Source: Albifimbria verrucaria
Taxonomy: Eukaryota; Ascomycota; Sordariomycetes; Hypocreales; Stachybotryaceae
Reading direction: 5' to 3'
DNA length: 64,000 nucleotides
Assembly (NCBI GenBank): GCA_020081605.1
Contig: JAHREC010000049.1
Location: 2,542,001-2,606,000, forward strand
The notes under the pieces were generated by a model. That model searched no databases. It was not told the DNA's origin and worked only from the letters and a program-made list of their open reading frames with translations. The position numbers were made by a program, and so were the translations under genes. How positions within the stretch are numbered: the first letter of the stretch is position 1; every line of letters starts with the position of its first letter. Below are positions 36,572 to 48,405 of the stretch, in pieces.

Positions 36572-37575
36572 GTTGGCCCAGGCTGGTTTGGTGGCAGACA
36601 GGTGCAGGAAGGGACGCTGCAGGTACGCTGATCCTTGGTGTGGAAAGGGAAAAGACGTTCGTATCGCAAGCGTTGCTGAAGACGGATGGTGAGGTGAGGC
36701 GAGGCGAGACGAGGCAAAGTGAGAGAGAGTGAGAAAAGGGAGAGGAAGAGGAAGAGTGGATGGGAAAGATTCAAAAGTGTGCTCAGATAATATGGAAGAA
36801 ATTCACAAGCTCGATGTCCGATCTGATCTGACAGACAGTCAGTCTATGTATACTAGGCGGAGTCGGCACAAGACTTTTTGATTTATGCCGTGTCTGAACG
36901 TGTGACTGTCCTTGCTGTCGTGATTGACTGAGAGTTAGCCGAAAGCGGAGATGTGGTATCAGCTGGTGCGGGCCAGATGGAGCCGGTCCAGTCCAAGAGG
37001 AAGACGATTCCCCAGTTTCTTGGGAATGACCAAGTTGAGCTAAGCCCACCCGCTGACTTTTTTTTTTCTTTCCCGTCTTCTTTTGGCTGTGGATATTATT
37101 ATTTTCTGGATTTTTTTTTCAAGGAGAAGTTTCTGTTGCGTTCACCCCTCCTCCCCTTGTCAACGCAGGACCCGCTTAACTGTAGGTATCTCCAACAAAT
37201 GTCGTGCGCAGATACAGTACATACAGTGCTGTACCGTAACGTAAGACGCCCTGTGGTGGTGCGTATATGGTCGCCGGCGGTAATGCGGGCCCTGGCCTCA
37301 CCGTCAGAGCAAAAAGGAAAAAAATAAGAACGACAAAGTTCTCGACCCTTGTCTGTGAAAGAAGAAAAAATTCATTCACGGGCGAGATCTGGGTCGAGGA
37401 TGAGGTGATGCGGCCGCTCCTCGATCATGAAGGCATGTAAGGGACCGTACTTGCGGTAGCAGCGGGAGTGGAGGACAGGGCAGAAAGAAAAGAAATGGGC
37501 CAACCCGGATGTAGCGGTGTCTGCGCTCGATCGAAGGCCTAACTTAATGATCAATTGGAACAAATGCTGCACAAA

Positions 37576-37597
37576 AGGACAGGACAGGACAGGAAAG
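37576..37597. repeat. (GGACA)n pentanucleotide repeat
   Basis: Three to four tandem AGGAC units grading into GGAAA units, seen directly. Confidence 0.75.
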
Positions 37598-37815
37598 GAA
37601 AAGAGATGCAGCAGGCCTCAAGGCATCATCATGCAATCCAGTCTGCCCGCCTTGGGTCAAAGACGATGAGGTGCCCAGTGTCTTATATGGCGTGGATGAC
37701 GCGAGCTCAAGGTACATACAGAATCACGGCAGAGGTGAAGAGAGTTGAAACGGCGGGGATCCAGCTGCAAGTATGCTACATGAAGCTTCGAATAATAGGG
37801 TTGGACTTACATAAA

Positions 37816-37845
37816 AACACACGCACACGCATACGCATACGCACC
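37816..37845. repeat. (ACACGC/ATACGC)n repeat
   Basis: About five hexamers alternating ACACGC and ATACGC, seen directly. Confidence 0.8.
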
Positions 37846-38074
37846 CGGCCCTGTACATACATAGTAGTAGGCGGATTTACGGGATCAGGGCTACCGCTGC
37901 AGCAAGGCCGAAGATGCCAGGCACCAGTCCCCTCGTGTATGTAGGTCAGACACCCGTGCCCTCAGGGTGGCATTCTTAGCTACATTGGTCCCAATTGAGG
38001 AAGCAGGCGGGTTGGTGGTGAAGGGATCTTGGGTACGACTAGTACGTAACACCGACGGACAAGGTACCTGGATG

Positions 38075-38212
38075 GGCTGTGTTGTGCGGTGCTGTGCTGT
38101 GTTGTGCCATGTCTCGCCATGCCATGATGCACTACAGTTCGTCGCTACATGCGCCATGTATGCTATGCCAACCGCGGTATGTATGCTGTGCCGTGCTGTG
38201 CCGTGCTCTGGT
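38075..38212. repeat. Degenerate CTGTG/CCATG repeat block
   Basis: Two runs of CTGTG-like pentamers (38078-38108 and about 38186-38212) flank GCCATG repeats. Short open frames rich in Cys and Val across it are products of the repeat. Confidence 0.7.
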
Positions 38213-39179
38213 CTGGTTGGACGATCATGATTCGGAAGTCGGCTGCCAAAACACAAACAGCGACAGGCGCTCGTTCCAAAACACTTGAGCTTGTCACAGA
38301 GAACAAAAGACGGCCAGACGCTGTAACGACGCGCAAGCCCGAAACTCCCCGGCGGACCTCTCCAGGTACCCGTGAAGCTCGAAACAAGTGCCTGGGCGTG
38401 CAGCCTCGGCGCGACCACCGCACGGTGCGGGTTCTGGAATGGCATCGGCTACGCAACACCATGGTATCGAATCGCTACCCATGTGCCTGTACCGGGTGTG
38501 CCTGAGCCATGCCTGTGACCATGGCAAGTGCGCGAGATGGCGGCGGTGCTCGGTAGTGGTGTGGAGGGAGGACCCCTATGGCTTGACTAGCGAAGTATTA
38601 TTCATCGTACACCTTGATCGATAAACTTCTGCTGTCATTGTCACCATTACGACAGCAAAGAGACGACGACTTTGTGGCTCGAGTGTGGTGTGGGGGTTGA
38701 TTGGCGATTAGGCTCAAGGCTGCGTCTAAAAGCAGAAACCAGCAAAAGTCAAGATACGAATCCAGGTACCTTCTGCGTGTTCCTAAGCAGGGCAGGTACA
38801 TTAACTCTCTTTACTGGATCCTGCCTCTCACAAAACCCTTTGAGCAAGTTTACCTACATAGTCCAGCCAGCCCGCCAGCCAGCCAACAGGGTACCTTGAT
38901 GATGGATGCATGCGATCATGTACTGCAAGCAATTTTTACTCCTCCCCTTGTCTTTCACAATTTTTCACTTCCTTGCCCTATCCAATGTGCTCCATCTAGA
39001 ACGATGAAATTGATTAACAAAATAAATAAAACCGAGACTACGTGAAGCCCTGTCGGCTTAGGAGAGAGCTTTGTCTCATCCACCCCTCCAAGCACGTTTT
39101 TGGTCCAGAGTCTGCCCTTGGTGAAATTTGGCCTGCAAATTCGTCATTCTGAAGTCCCAAACTAAATCAAGAGCCTCCC

Positions 39180-39335
39180 GGAAGAGGTCCCACTCCTCCA
39201 ACAACTCCTCCTCCACCACTTCACACACCCCTCCCTCCCTCTCTCTCCCTCCTCCCTCCCTCCATCCCTCACCACAAAATTCTCATCCGTCAAACCACCA
39301 CCAGTCAGCCAGCCAGCCAACCAACCACACCTCCG
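39180..39335. repeat. Pyrimidine-rich low-complexity block with CCAGC/CCAAC repeats
   Basis: CTCC and CCTCC runs over 39190-39270, then CAGCCAGCCAACC units at 39303-39328. No gene. Confidence 0.75.
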
Positions 39336-42300
39336 CTTTTAACCTAGTGCACAACGGGATGATGATCAAGGGACCAGTAAATCAAGCCATCTCCTTCAAC
39401 CACATCCCTCGCACAAGCGCGCGTACCTGCTTTCGGCCATGGTTCGCCGCCACGATTGGACCCTTTCCTTGCTACACCAAGAGCCGCAGCTGCCACGCTA
39501 CGCCTATCTCTCGCTTGCTTGGGCCCTAATAAAAACCAACCTTGATATCTTTTAACTAAAGCTCCCCGATGCAGCGCGATCGTGTCGATGCGCATCTTTT
39601 AGAACGCGCCAGCCGCTGACCGTCGGGTAATGCGGGCTCGGGCCTTGACAATTTATGCGATGTCTTCCTGGAGCTAAACAAAAGCACGATCGCACACAGC
39701 ACCGTGAATCGGTTTCACGAAAGAAAATTCGATTGGATTTTTTTCTTCCTTCTCTTTGCCCCTTGATATAGCGCCTGAGTCAACGACACACCGGTCACCG
39801 GTGACCCATGCCATTAATGCCCATCTGCCTGCGCTAATCCTGGTGAATTGCCCACCAGGTGCTGGCCATCTCCATCGCTTCTTGCTCTCGGCTCAGTTCT
39901 CGTGCCGACATTATTGGCCCGCCAGGACGTTTCCGGCTCCGGATCCGTTGCTAGCTGCATCACGATAGCATCCTTGCCAGGGTTGCTGATAGTTATTCCC
40001 CGAGAACCATTGTGGTCCTGGCCAAAGGGCTTGCTGTCGCTAGCCAATGATCCAATCACGAGGAGACGTGCCCGCAGACCATTGCGGGGTCCTCTATCTG
40101 ATGCCGCCCTACCTTAATACACCAGCTATCAAGCCCTGGAGCCGCCCGTGATATCTGACTCTCTCATAGGCTTCCCTTCCACCCACCCGAGTCAGGAACG
40201 GACATCCGCTGCAACTACGATATCTCTACCCGTGGCTTGCATCCGGCCCCTCTCACCCTCCCTTTCTTAGGGATCGGCTTGGTCTCGGCTCGTCAGCAAA
40301 TCACCGAACGCCAAAGTTATCCTTTCCAGGATTCTGGACATTAAAACGGCGTGGGGGCCCTTTTCTTGCAGAGTCCAGATGTAACACTCCCGGTTATCAC
40401 ACAGGGTGCAAAGCTTTTGCACCCACCGACTGTCAATGGCGTCGGCTATAAACCACTATTCAATGATCCGATCCTGTTCGGTGGCGACGTGACCATGTCC
40501 GCCAGCGTGGCAATGAGCCAGCCATGCAGGCTTCGCCTAAGCGGTGATAGCCAGCTGTATATTGTGTTCCACACAACTGCGCGCCCATTTGTGGGCTCAG
40601 TATCCGCCGTTGCGTCTGTCATCCCACGCCCTCGAGTAACGAGGATGATGAACACCGAGCACAATCGCTGCAGTTACGGTCAAACATGCAATGGTCCTAC
40701 GGAGCGGTGGCTCTGTGTCCACCTCTTCGCAAAGGTGTAAGATCCGTCGAGCTCTCCGCAGCACGTTGGTGGATCTACATCTCCATTCCATGCCTGTGGG
40801 GTGACAAGCCCTACCAGGTTAACAACTTTGGTCTCCGCGCTTGTGATATCCAGGTTCGTATCTCCTGAAGAAAATTTTCGACTTGGTTCTTAAGGTCAAT
40901 GCGATGACCAGCCAGCCATAGTCAACTAACACGCTTGGCCATTGTCCAATCATTTCCCCACGCTTGAAGCTGAACCGGGTACTATCGGCCCTCGCTGGCG
41001 GCGTCCAGCTCTGCAACAATGGACGGTAGCCGACGTTGACACTTCATAATCAGACCCGCCAATGGCTCTGTATTTTTCTTCAGCTGCAATCCGACGCCTT
41101 CGCTCGGCCGAGCGTGGACCAAACAAGGCTCAAGATAAGGCCCGCCACTCAGGTGGTAGTGTCTGGGCTAACACACGCTCATTGCAGTTACAGGAGATTA
41201 ACGACGCTAAAATTCATGTTAAACACCCCGCTGTGCCCGCTTAGTAGTCAAGATCTTCCTAAGAAATGTGCCGAAACAAGTTGGACCCGAGTCATGGTCT
41301 TACGACAGCTCAACGTTGAACTCGCCCAGGAATTAGACTGCTTTAGCCATTCTCTATCCCAGCCCGTCGTCCCCAGACGGGCCATTAGTGCAGAACTCCT
41401 GTGGCCCTGAAACCCATCAGTCCGGGGTCAACCATGGCAATAGTCTAGGCCTTCCTTCTACCCTCTCTGAGGGTCTTGGAAGATGCTGGTCGGGTAGCTT
41501 GCTCGGGGACATGTCCGACGAGAGTCCGTTCCCGTAGTTGCCAAGGGCATACGGCAACCGATAACCGCCGTTATAATGGATAATGACATGACGATATGGC
41601 GATATCGAAACTACAGTTTCTGTCAGATGTGATGATCCGTTGGATCGTGGTGACCTAGGATTGGCCACCTCTTGTCGGCCATGGCCCCCTCATTCTGAAT
41701 ACCAAGCATATCGCGTGTCATATTTCTTAATGCGTTGCATCTTCTTATGGCGAGATGCTAATCAGAGATTGCCATGTCACCATCATGCCATCCCTTCGAG
41801 AGGTCGTTACCGGCATTTTTGGCCTATCACGACATTCACAAACACACTCTTGGCAAACACGTCTGGATAGGTACTTCACATCGCGAGGTTCATGCAAGCG
41901 ATACAGATCGTAGACTAACGTATGGAAGCCTTGCCGGCCGGCGTTGACTTTCCGTTCAGAGCCTTATGCATATACTTCTTACACCTGTACAACAGAAGCT
42001 ACTCAACGGGACCTTCTGATCGTCAAGCTGTTCCCCGGCTCCCCGCCTCTCGGCTCTAGCGGCTCCATCTGTATAACAGGCTGCCACGCGACGAGCCAGA
42101 GGCAAGAATAGTGCCTATCCCGCCTGAAACGCTGCATCATCCTGCAGCTGGATAGCTCTTCATGCTTCCGTCTCCTACATACGCGCCCGTGGTGGATGGA
42201 GGGACCTCTCGTAAGAGTTCATGACGAGCACGGGATGGATGCACGCTCGCTTCCAATGTAACACGAAGACTGTCCTTGCCGGATATCTCTATCGGCATTT

Positions 42301-42788
42301 ACTTTGTTCCAAAAATGCCTCTTAGCCAAGACGGCGGCTACTGATAAATGCTATACGTTCGCATTCTGTCGAAAGATAGGATGCGTTGTTCTGCCGCCAC
42401 AGGACTATCACGACCTTGCCAATAGAACGAACCCGATGCAACCACCACGCCAAGCACGCCAGCTGTATCGCTACCAGCCATTACCTTCTTCCTTCGAAAA
42501 AGCCAATTACACAATATTATGCCGATCCCGAGACTCACGCCTGCATCGCGACGTTACGCCGTCATTCTCAGTGTTGTGGCGTTGCATTCCCAAGCACAGG
42601 CACTACTGGAAACTTTACCCGCCTTGCTTTCAAAGACCCCAGTGTTACCCCGGAGGTTCCTACCTGGAACGTCATGATCCTCGAAGGCTGCTCTGGTTGT
42701 AACCCTTCATGCATAAGATCCACCTGCCATTCCAGAGGTCCGACTGATACGGGGTCGCGAGCTATTTGCTGCACCTTCCTATCTCTTA

Positions 42789-44946
42789 TCAGTGCTGATG
42801 ATGCGTATGACGGTGGTAGTAGTAGGCTGGTTGCAGGGACACGCGCTGCTCCTCCGGCAGTCCTCTTATCATCTCGAACTCCATACCCCGAGGGGACCAG
42901 GCCGGGCTGCTGTATACATGCTCGGGCCGTGACTGGCCTGTGGGAAGAGGAGATAAGCTCTCGAATGAGTTCTCCGTCGGTGATCTTGCCGATCCTGGAC
43001 CCTGCATTATACTCACCTGAGGCACCCAGGCGTTGCCGTGCACATCGTATTTGGGCTCTGTCGCCGACCCTGTCTCCGAGTACGGCGAAGGATGAGCCAT
43101 CTCGTAGTGACCGTTGGCGTTATCCTCCGATGGCAGTTCCACCGGGGCCCTCCGTAAGGCTGCACCGTCTGCGGTCGTCGGATCGATGGTGACGCCGCGC
43201 TGGACGATGGCGACCGGGGATGCCACGAAAACGGATGCGGTGGGCCGCTGTGGGGGTAGCCTTGCGTGAGGGCCTGTTGCGAGCCCGGCTGTAGCGTCTT
43301 GCGCCTGTGGCGCCGGACCAGACAGAAGCACACCATCGCCAGAGCAATGAGCCCAGCAGCTCCACCCACAGCGATACCGGCGATGGCGGTTGTACTCAAG
43401 CTTCCCTTGTCGGCTTCGTGATGCGAATCATTCGGATCTTGAACTGATCTGGTTGCTGTTCTCTCGGCAACCGAGGCTGTCCGCGTGAGCAAGACGCCCA
43501 GGTCTCTGTGCATGAAGCCATCTGCTGGCGCCGTCTTAGTCGCACCGCCGTCCGGCGTTCCGCCTATCACCGATAAGATATCATCCGGCACGACATATTG
43601 CGTCTTATCTGGATCATACAAGGCCCATGGCGACTTATCCTCGTTCTGCTTGCCCATATCGAGGTTATGCATACCCCATTGGTCCTCAGAATCACATTTC
43701 TGCGTGCCAGGAAAGTAGCCGCCATGTATGAGCATCTGGGCATTATTTACGACGTTACAGCTTAGGCTGTGATGCGGAAAGTCGCCAGTAGTGTTGCTGT
43801 TGGCGGGATACATTCTGATCCATGTGAATGACGGGATACTGAGGACGTAGATGTCGTCGAAACCTAGGCTACCTTCTTCCTCGCCTGCGCCGCCGTAGAG
43901 GTATCTGAGAGTCTGTCAGCGAAGGGGCCTTTGATCTACCGAAGCAGAGAACGTACATGTTGTAAGATGATTGGTCTTCCACCCAAGTAGCGCCTGCGCA
44001 GAACTTGCGGCGGTGCTCCGGCACCCGGCCGGTGGCATTTTGTATATAGCTCTTCCCACTGAGCACGTCGAAGAGAATGATCTCCTCCATCGGTTGCGCC
44101 TCCCAGGTGCCGTTGTCTTGACCTCTGATACCTCCGAGATATACCATCATCCCGCCGTCGCCCGCGGGTATGTAAACCATTGCCCCTTCGGCTCGACCGA
44201 TGTCATCTGGCCCTGTTTGGTTTGTCCACACATTCAAGTCCATGTCATACTGGAGCAGGAAAGAGCTGACATGCCCGGGATTGCTTCCCCAGTCCGCATC
44301 TGTTCCATTGTTCATCCAACCACCATAGTAGTATGCCTCGCCTCGGCTCGATATGGAGAGCCCAGCACCATAGCTTAGACCTCGCGTCTGTGAGGAGCCT
44401 GCTACATTGACCACGTCCCAGAAGTCATTGATAACGTCGTATGCATAGAGAGCAAATGGCCATGGCGTGCTATCGTAGAACTCGCCTCCGTAGAGATAGA
44501 TACGCTTGTTGACCTTGTCTGGCCACAAGACTCCGCCGTGTACGCTGGGGATACTCGAGTTTTTGCTCAGATTGGCGTAGGGAGGAGGCATGCCGGAGTT
44601 GGAAACTGTGCTTAGATCATGATATATGAGGTAGGGGTCTAGCAACGCAGATGTCAGTACGTTAAACAAGTGCAAATATGAAATGGGCAACGAAAGAGGT
44701 GGCATGAGGAGATCGTTGTTCAGACTTACTGGTGTAGTTCTCCGGGAACTGTACCATGGGATTCCAGGTGATCATGCCTCCATCGATATACAGCTTGTCA
44801 TCGACAATAGCAGATTGATGGCCCCATCGTCGGCAGAAGTTCCTAATCGGATCTCTTTGCTGGACTGCTCGGTCGACGAGAGCCAGAAACACCAACAACA
44901 ACAAACCTCCGCGCCGCTGGCCTATCGACCACACAAACGAGAACAT
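42789..44946 (-). CDS. Kelch-repeat protein, type I membrane, fungal (frame broken in this assembly)
   Basis: Exons are 44730-44946, 43957-44638 and 42789-43904. The start gives a signal peptide (MFSFVWSIGQRRGGLLLLVF, mature end near VDRAVQQ). Kelch blades follow: RRWGHQSAIVDDKLYIDGG, VNKRIYLYGGEFYDSTP, GEAYYYGGWMNN, GGMMVYLGGIRG, IYLYGGAGEEEG and NAQMLIHGGYFPG, about six repeats and so probably one propeller. A single membrane segment (TAIAGIAVGGAAGLIALAMV) is followed by RRHRR and a Pro/Ser-rich cytosolic tail of about 200 residues. One base is missing near 43235. Restored length is 671 residues. The role is unknown: the architecture fits a cell-surface protein that binds an extracellular ligand. 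It is distinct from the cytosolic Tea1-type kelch proteins. Confidence 0.85.
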
Positions 44947-45975
44947 TATGGATCAGTAAACGAGTGTCCAGACATTCTCCTAGCTACGCACGAAGAACTC
45001 TCTGCGCGTCAGTCAACAACAGCGTTGAAGCAGTTGGAAAACCTTTGACCTTCACGATCGCCAGGTTATGGAGGAGTGAGAAAGAGGAGGTATGGCAGAC
45101 ATAACTCAGGTCGTAAATGCTGACTTGTGGTCTGAGAACCTGTCATCCCCGACCCGGGAACGTCGTTTACGCCCCGCTCCAGCCTTTCTCTTGATAGGCA
45201 CATTCGAGACCTCGTAAACCACCGCCAGCGTGGCGCTCACTAAATTCTGTATCACATAGGTAGGGGGACTACAAGGCACTAACACAAGGCTCGGATGGCT
45301 AGCTGATGGGCAAGGATGGTCCCATAGTCTGGATGGTCCTACAGTATGGGTTGGACAGCAGAGGTATGTGCCCGATCTTTAGTTCATGACGGGGTCGGGT
45401 AGTGGCAGCATCACGGGATGTAAGACACGATTCGTCCATGGACAGAGTAAGCTGAATGCAAATCAGGCATTCGCCAAGGAGGAGGTAGCCTAGTGGCGTC
45501 CGTTCCGAGCTGCGAAGCCATCGCGACTGGCTCTGCCGTGTCTCACCGTGGCTCACAGGGCTGAAGGGCTGCACGTCCACAGCAGTCGACTATCAACAGG
45601 CTGCGTGCGGCTTGTGATTGGTGTTGGATATCGGGATGTGGTGAAAGCTGTCTCCTCGCTCGAAGGTGGTTGGCTCGTCACAGAACACCTCGGGGAATGC
45701 CGTGCAAGTTATAGGCCTAGATCCTACACCGACATGTTGGGAGCACCAAGACTTGCATTAGTGGTTTTGCACATTTGCTAGTTCTTTCTACAGAGTCTAT
45801 GGGGTTTATCCGTCTACACGGGCCGCATTCTTCAGGCCCTTGACATGGATTTTGCCTTTGCTAACCATTCTCCGAGTGGTGACTCCAGCGCAGTTTTGAG
45901 GATTGATGGATCGGCGTCCATCAAGGCTTGCTTCGATATTATTTCCGGTTCTTCCTCAGCTCTATGCTCATGGGT
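44947..45975. other. Intergenic between kelch gene and unidentified gene
   Basis: 1 kb without a supported gene. It contains the kelch promoter at the left side and the 3' end of the 45976 gene at the right. Confidence 0.45.
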
Positions 45976-47524
45976 TCACCTTCCGGGGCTCATGGCGTGG
46001 TAATCATGGGTGACACAGTCTTCTAGGTCCATGTCTTGCCGTACCTCATTCTGCTCAAATGTTGAAGCCCGAGTGGACGCCGCTTGAAAGGCTGCGAGGA
46101 ACGAGTTGGCAATGTCGTCGCCTTGGATTTGCCCGTCCTTGCTGTCATTTTGTCTCAATCTCTCTAATATCACGGGTGCTGACACCCGCCATTCCTTCCA
46201 TAGCGTACACAAGGCCCCGAGATGTCCCAGCATCATAATGTACGACGTATAGACATCCAGGGCTTGAACGTCGGGTATGTCTGTGTCACCTTCCTGATAC
46301 GCCATTACGAGAGACCTAAAGGACTCGGTATCTAGTTGCAAATCCTCGTCGAGGCCTGTAATAAGTTGCAGAAGCTTCTGGCGATCAACATTTTCTCCGA
46401 GAACTGTGCGACAGGGCTTCAAGGTCAAGAGGAAGGTGTAAGCCTCCAAAGCTGACAGAATGTCGTGTGAAGCCTCCGGCCCCGCTTTCCATATGTTGTC
46501 GAGGTTGCCGTTGGATAGATATTGATAGGATGCGTCGACGGCACCTAGTTGCGCCGAGACGACGAGACCAAGTCCCTGTAGAGGTGCGCTGAGTCTGAGA
46601 TTGTATTTGGCTAGCCGCGCAGAGAGATTACCAATCATCTTTGAGGCTTCGAGCCAACACGTCATGTCTTGATCGTTCTCGCTCAGGAGCCGCACGCATT
46701 TCTTACGGAGCTGTTGCGCAGAATCCGTCGGAGCCATGTGCCCAAATATGGTGATATCCATGCCTAGATCAAGGCATTGGAAGACGAGTCGACGAAGGCT
46801 GCGCACGGAGTCAACTAACGCCAGAGCTTCGCTGAATTGTTCCATTGTTGGTGGAGCTTCCCATGCTTGTCTTTCCATTCAAGAAGGCTCTCATGCCGTA
46901 ACAACATCCATTTCAGCAACCGCTCATCGTCTTTAATGGCATGAGGTGGAATGCCATTGGCGGGGGCGAGGACCTCTGCGAGAGGCTGACGCCTAGCAGT
47001 TGAATTGGCTGCTGTAGAAATTTCATCTGGGTTAGATCCCATTTCTGATAGCATCCTCGAGGTTCCACGAAAGGCTGTAGCCAAGATGTCATGCGAAGTC
47101 AAACGTGATGTGCTGGTCGTTTGAGTTAGGATCTCAGCCCTCCGGCGCCTGATGTCTGCCAAGCAGTCTTGGAGTTGGCGAACACGCGTCCTGTTAGCTT
47201 CCTGGGCAGGTTTCGCTGCCCAAAGTGCAGAAAGTCGCTCCTCATCCTCAGATGTGAAAGGCCGCACAGCTCGGCATCCCTCAGCATCCAGGTCCAGCAA
47301 CAGGCTAGAGACCTCAAAGATGTCGCTAGACCACATGGATGGCGGAGTTTTCGGCGGAGTGGGCTTTTTCGATATGTAGTATAGGCGGTCTTGCTCATCC
47401 TGGGCGACCTCATCGCGTTCTTCGAAGATACGCTTGAACACCTTGTGCCGCCGTTGCTGGTGCCACGCTTGTAACTGTAGGGGCTGGCAACGGGCCGCCG
47501 CCACACGGGAGGTGGAATCGTCAT
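45976..47524 (-). CDS. Unidentified protein of about 516 residues (frame broken in this assembly)
   Basis: I do not recognise this protein. From MTIPPPVWRRPVASPYSYK it passes, after adding one base near 47470, into a basic and Gln-rich stretch (QAWHQQRRHKVFKRIFEERD). A central charged region has RVRQLQDCLADIRRRRAEI. After another added base near 46860 comes a long helical region with MEQFSEALALVDSVRSLRRL, and then DILSALEAYTFLLTLKP, typical of fungal helical middle-homology folds. The C-terminus is TFEQNEVRQDMDLEDCV. No Zn(II)2Cys6 motif, kinase motif or membrane segment is seen. The two added bases make the length an exact multiple of three (516 residues). The start is the most upstream ATG in a consistent frame; an upstream exon cannot be excluded. 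Confidence 0.6.
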
Positions 47525-48405
47525 GTCAGGCAGACGCTGTGGTAAAGAAACATGCTAGGGGGCAGATGGCAGGATGAGCAGGCGAGCAGGATAGTGTGAG
47601 GGAGCTGGGAGGGCGGAGGCGAAGTCGCGGAGATGAAATGCGAAAGGGAGGGTGAAGGCACCAGAAGACGCAGGCCAACAAGCAGGGGAGGCGAGGGCAC
47701 CTCCACGGCCCCTTCCACCTGGATGCACACATATGGCTATGGCTGAGCTTGCTGCACACGCGACAGCGCCAGTGCCCTGGTCAGTGATGGTCGCTGCAAG
47801 GAGCCTGAAGAGCAGCAGCTATGGGGCAATAATTGGGGGATCGTACGCTAGACCGCGGGAGGGCCAGGGCCCCAAGCACTCCTATGCCCCTAAAGCTTTA
47901 GCGGGCCCCGCTGTCAACTGCCCTGTATCAAAATAGACACGGGAGTTCTACAAGCTCGCGTCAAGGGAAATAAACAAAAAGTGCAGGTATGTCGCAGAAG
48001 ATTGGCAGTAACTACTGTAGTTCTTACACACAGTTCAATTGAGTTTTTAGTGGTATGAAAACCACAATTATGAGACGAAGGGCTCGACAGTTGTTCAGGG
48101 TTCACGCCGCCTCCCCATAAGTTCAGGGCAATAAAAGGCAGATTGCGGGAAGTGGGACTGCCTCTCCAGCCACAGGCAGCAAAGTCTAATATCGACCTCC
48201 TAGGTATGGAGTATGGCTGGTGTGTGGCGGTGCAACCAAACGCGGGCTCGCAATCACGTATCTCCGGTCCATCGTCAATCTAAGTCCCACCAAGGTAATG
48301 CAGCCACTTGAACATCCAAGCGTGCGACACAGACGTCACTCGTCCCTCATCTTTTAAGACCACGAAACACGCGGCGACGATTCAAATCACCTAGCAAACT
48401 TCAGT
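47525..48405. other. Divergent promoter of the unidentified gene and SYF2
   Basis: 881 bp between divergent starts, no supported gene. 47525-47760 is CT-rich in the sense of the minus-strand gene. Role inferred from gene arrangement. Confidence 0.45.

Larger units (their letters stand above)
35484..42788. other. 7.3-kb gene-free tract rich in simple repeats
   Basis: No open frame here has a recognisable domain, credible splice structure or coding-like codon use. The nearest part (35500-36060) is purine-rich on the plus strand, so pyrimidine-rich in the sense of the ECL1-type gene, as in a long 5' leader. It contains many microsatellites, listed separately where clear, homopolymer T runs at 37059-37120, and a pyrimidine-rich block at 39180-39330. 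40000-42780 has no visible repeat or gene. Confidence 0.5.

Noticed and set aside
37891..38527. Overlapping frames of 77-184 residues on both strands near 38 kb
   Set aside because: They translate the CTGTG/CCATG repeat block and share no splice structure or domain.
40351..40740. 129-residue plus-strand open frame
   Set aside because: No recognisable domain, no G/C third-position bias, and no neighbouring exons in phase.
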